Assembly (NCBI RefSeq): GCF_947499265.1
Contig: NZ_CANMNK010000003.1
Span: 248,001 to 312,000, forward strand
Direction: 5' to 3'
DNA from: an uncultured Roseobacter sp.
GTDB taxonomy: Bacteria > Pseudomonadota > Alphaproteobacteria > Rhodobacterales > Rhodobacteraceae
DNA: 64,000 nt
The notes under the pieces are model-generated. The model ran no database searches. It was given only the letters and a program-made list of their open reading frames with translations, and was not told the DNA's origin. Positions within the stretch are counted from its first letter, which is position 1; every line of letters starts with the position of its first letter. Of the stretch, positions 62,863-64,000 are shown piece after piece. The translations under genes were made by a program, and so were the position numbers.

Positions 62863-64000
62863 CTAGGCGATCTTGAAATCAGGCATATCTTCTAAGGATG
62901 GCAGCTCGTCCTCATCGCTCAGACCGGGTAGGTCGGACAAATCAGGCAAAGCCGCCATTTCGGTATCCTCGGACAGTCCTGGCAAATCTGACAGATCCGG
63001 CAGACCATCCTCACCTTCAAGCGCAGGTAGATCTGGCAAGTCCGGCAAACCTTCTGGTTCATGCTCAATCGCGCCGATGTCGATATCCGGCAGACCCCCA
63101 AAATCATTTCCGCCGGGCGCCTCTTTCAAAGGGTCGACCTGGGGCAAGTCCAGCCCTTCGCGATCTTCGGCGCGCCGTGCCGGATGATCCGGCCGCGCCA
63201 CAGCATTATCCAGTTGAATGGCGCGTTGGCCTTCAATCTGCCCCATTGCGCCACGGCTGACCACCCGCCGGTCACAAGTCATGATCTCCACAGTATCAAA
63301 TGCATCAGGTTTCAGTGTCAGGACATCGCCCGGCACCAATTGGCTGAGTTTGTCCAAAGGTAATTTCAACCGGCCCAATACGGCGGTGAGGTCGGCCCGA
63401 AGGCTCATCACGGATTTTTCGAGCGTTTGGGCGGGTGCAGCGACCCCTGTCTCTTCCGAGGCGATGTGTTCGGGGGCTCTTTCAAAGACAGGCAAGATCA
63501 GCGTCAGATTTGATTGAAAGGCACCACCCGCGACATCAATCGTCAACTTCACGATATGGTATTCATTGGCATCAAGCGCCAAACCGAACAACCGGGCATT
63601 TTCAACGCGGGCGCCAAACTTGTAGGGGCATAGAATGTCGCGGTCCGCATCCTCTTCCAACAGGCCATGTGATCGCTGAAACAGGGCATCCAGCAAAGGG
63701 GCGCACAAGGCAGCATCCGTGGAGGTCAGCGGGCGTGCGGCGGGGGCTTCTTTGGCGACTTTGCCCGTTGTCTGTTGCTGGATCATCGCCGCGACCAGTT
63801 CCGCGCCAATCACCGCGCCGCCAACATTCCCCCTGGGGCCGTCCAGCACCACAAGCAGCGATGCATCATCCATCTTGTCGCTCAGCGCGTCACCCCCGCA
63901 CCGCTCTTGCGTCGCCCCGATCACAGCCAAGGCCATGTCGAACATCTGATCAGCGATTTTTGCGAGGCTGACGCGCAGGGCTTTGGGCACGGTCATAGCC
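62863..64000 (-). CDS. FliM/FliN-like protein with acidic LPDL-repeat tail, 5'-truncated by window edge
   Basis: The frame runs off the right edge (start codon at 63996 possible, but the protein probably extends further). The visible 377 residues show a FliM-like middle (ALRVSLAKIADQMFDMALAVI, KMDDASLLVVLDGPRGNVGG) and a SPOA/FliN-like C-terminal domain (ADLTAVLGRLKLPLDKLSQLVPGDVLTLKPDAFDTVEI). This is followed by about 90 acidic residues with repeats of LPDLxDLPxL (63 kb region on the minus strand). The role may be a flagellar switch component or a secretion-associated SPOA protein. Function of the tail is unknown. Confidence 0.8.
   Translation of the reverse strand, partial: AMTVPKALRVSLAKIADQMFDMALAVIGATQERCGGDALSDKMDDASLLVVLDGPRGNVGGAVIGAELVAAMIQQQTTGKVAKEAPAARPLTSTDAALCAPLLDALFQRSHGLLEEDADRDILCPYKFGARVENARLFGLALDANEYHIVKLTIDVAGGAFQSNLTLILPVFERAPEHIASEETGVAAPAQTLEKSVMSLRADLTAVLGRLKLPLDKLSQLVPGDVLTLKPDAFDTVEIMTCDRRVVSRGAMGQIEGQRAIQLDNAVARPDHPARRAEDREGLDLPQVDPLKEAPGGNDFGGLPDIDIGAIEHEPEGLPDLPDLPALEGEDGLPDLSDLPGLSEDTEMAALPDLSDLPGLSDEDELPSLEDMPDFKIA

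Overview
The window is a GC-rich, densely packed piece of chromosome that reads as a marine alphaproteobacterium of the Rhodobacteraceae (Roseobacter group). Signs of this are the GapR/DUF2312 protein, the imuA-imuB-dnaE2 cassette, several TRAP/ABC solute uptake operons, ScfR-type regulators, serine-cycle genes beside a methyltransferase operon, and a FliM/FliN-like protein with an acidic tail. No rRNA, insertion sequence, phage gene or CRISPR array was seen. There is one tRNA (Thr, TGT).

Layout. 1-6.2 kb: 3' part of a CHASE2-adenylate/guanylate cyclase, facing a three-gene type I secretion operon (TolC-ABC-HlyD). 6.4-6.8 kb: small DUF3307 membrane protein with paired palindromes upstream. 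7-15.9 kb: alpha-glucoside system aglEFGAK, with a divergent LacI regulator and a GH1 beta-glucosidase; two palindromes 21 bp apart lie between the two units. 15.9-17.2 kb: a diheme cytochrome c peroxidase/MauG-like gene broken by a frameshift, back-to-back with a Sel1-repeat gene. 17.7-26.1 kb: an accessory catabolic locus. A leftward six-gene operon encodes an SsuD-like monooxygenase, an aldo/keto reductase, a flavin reductase and a TRAP transporter; the divergent unit encodes a GntR regulator, a Gfo/Idh/MocA dehydrogenase and a BesD-like Fe/2OG oxygenase. The first trio has the gene content of the smoABC sulfoquinovose monooxygenase module, but with a TRAP importer instead of the ABC importer and no sulfoquinovosidase. 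26.1-28.4 kb: two sulfotransferase-like genes flank tRNA-Thr, with an AT-richer stretch after the tRNA. 28.7-34 kb: SOS mutasome imuA-imuB-dnaE2. 34.2-36.6 kb: chemoreceptor with a duplicated sensor motif. 36.8-40.9 kb: ugpBAEC. 41.2-45.5 kb: RND efflux pair.

45.5-51.3 kb: a ScfR/RamB-type regulator divergent from a serine-cycle operon (serine-glyoxylate aminotransferase, malyl-CoA lyase, malate-CoA ligase subunits), with a 10-bp-arm inverted repeat in the shared promoter. 51.4-59.3 kb: a leftward, translationally coupled operon (FCD-GntR, DapA-like lyase, aldehyde dehydrogenase, ProC-like reductase, MttB-family methyltransferase, FAD oxidoreductase), divergent from a D-cysteine desulfhydrase-family enzyme; it looks like catabolism of an N-methylated amine or amino acid whose C1 units could feed the serine cycle next door. 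59.3-64 kb: an NAD(P)-binding epimerase-like gene under two copies of an operator, GapR, a small membrane protein, an MBL-fold hydrolase paired with a DUF442 sulfur transferase/phosphatase, and a FliM/FliN-like protein cut by the window end.

All functional names rest on motifs and family resemblance read by eye; no database search was run.
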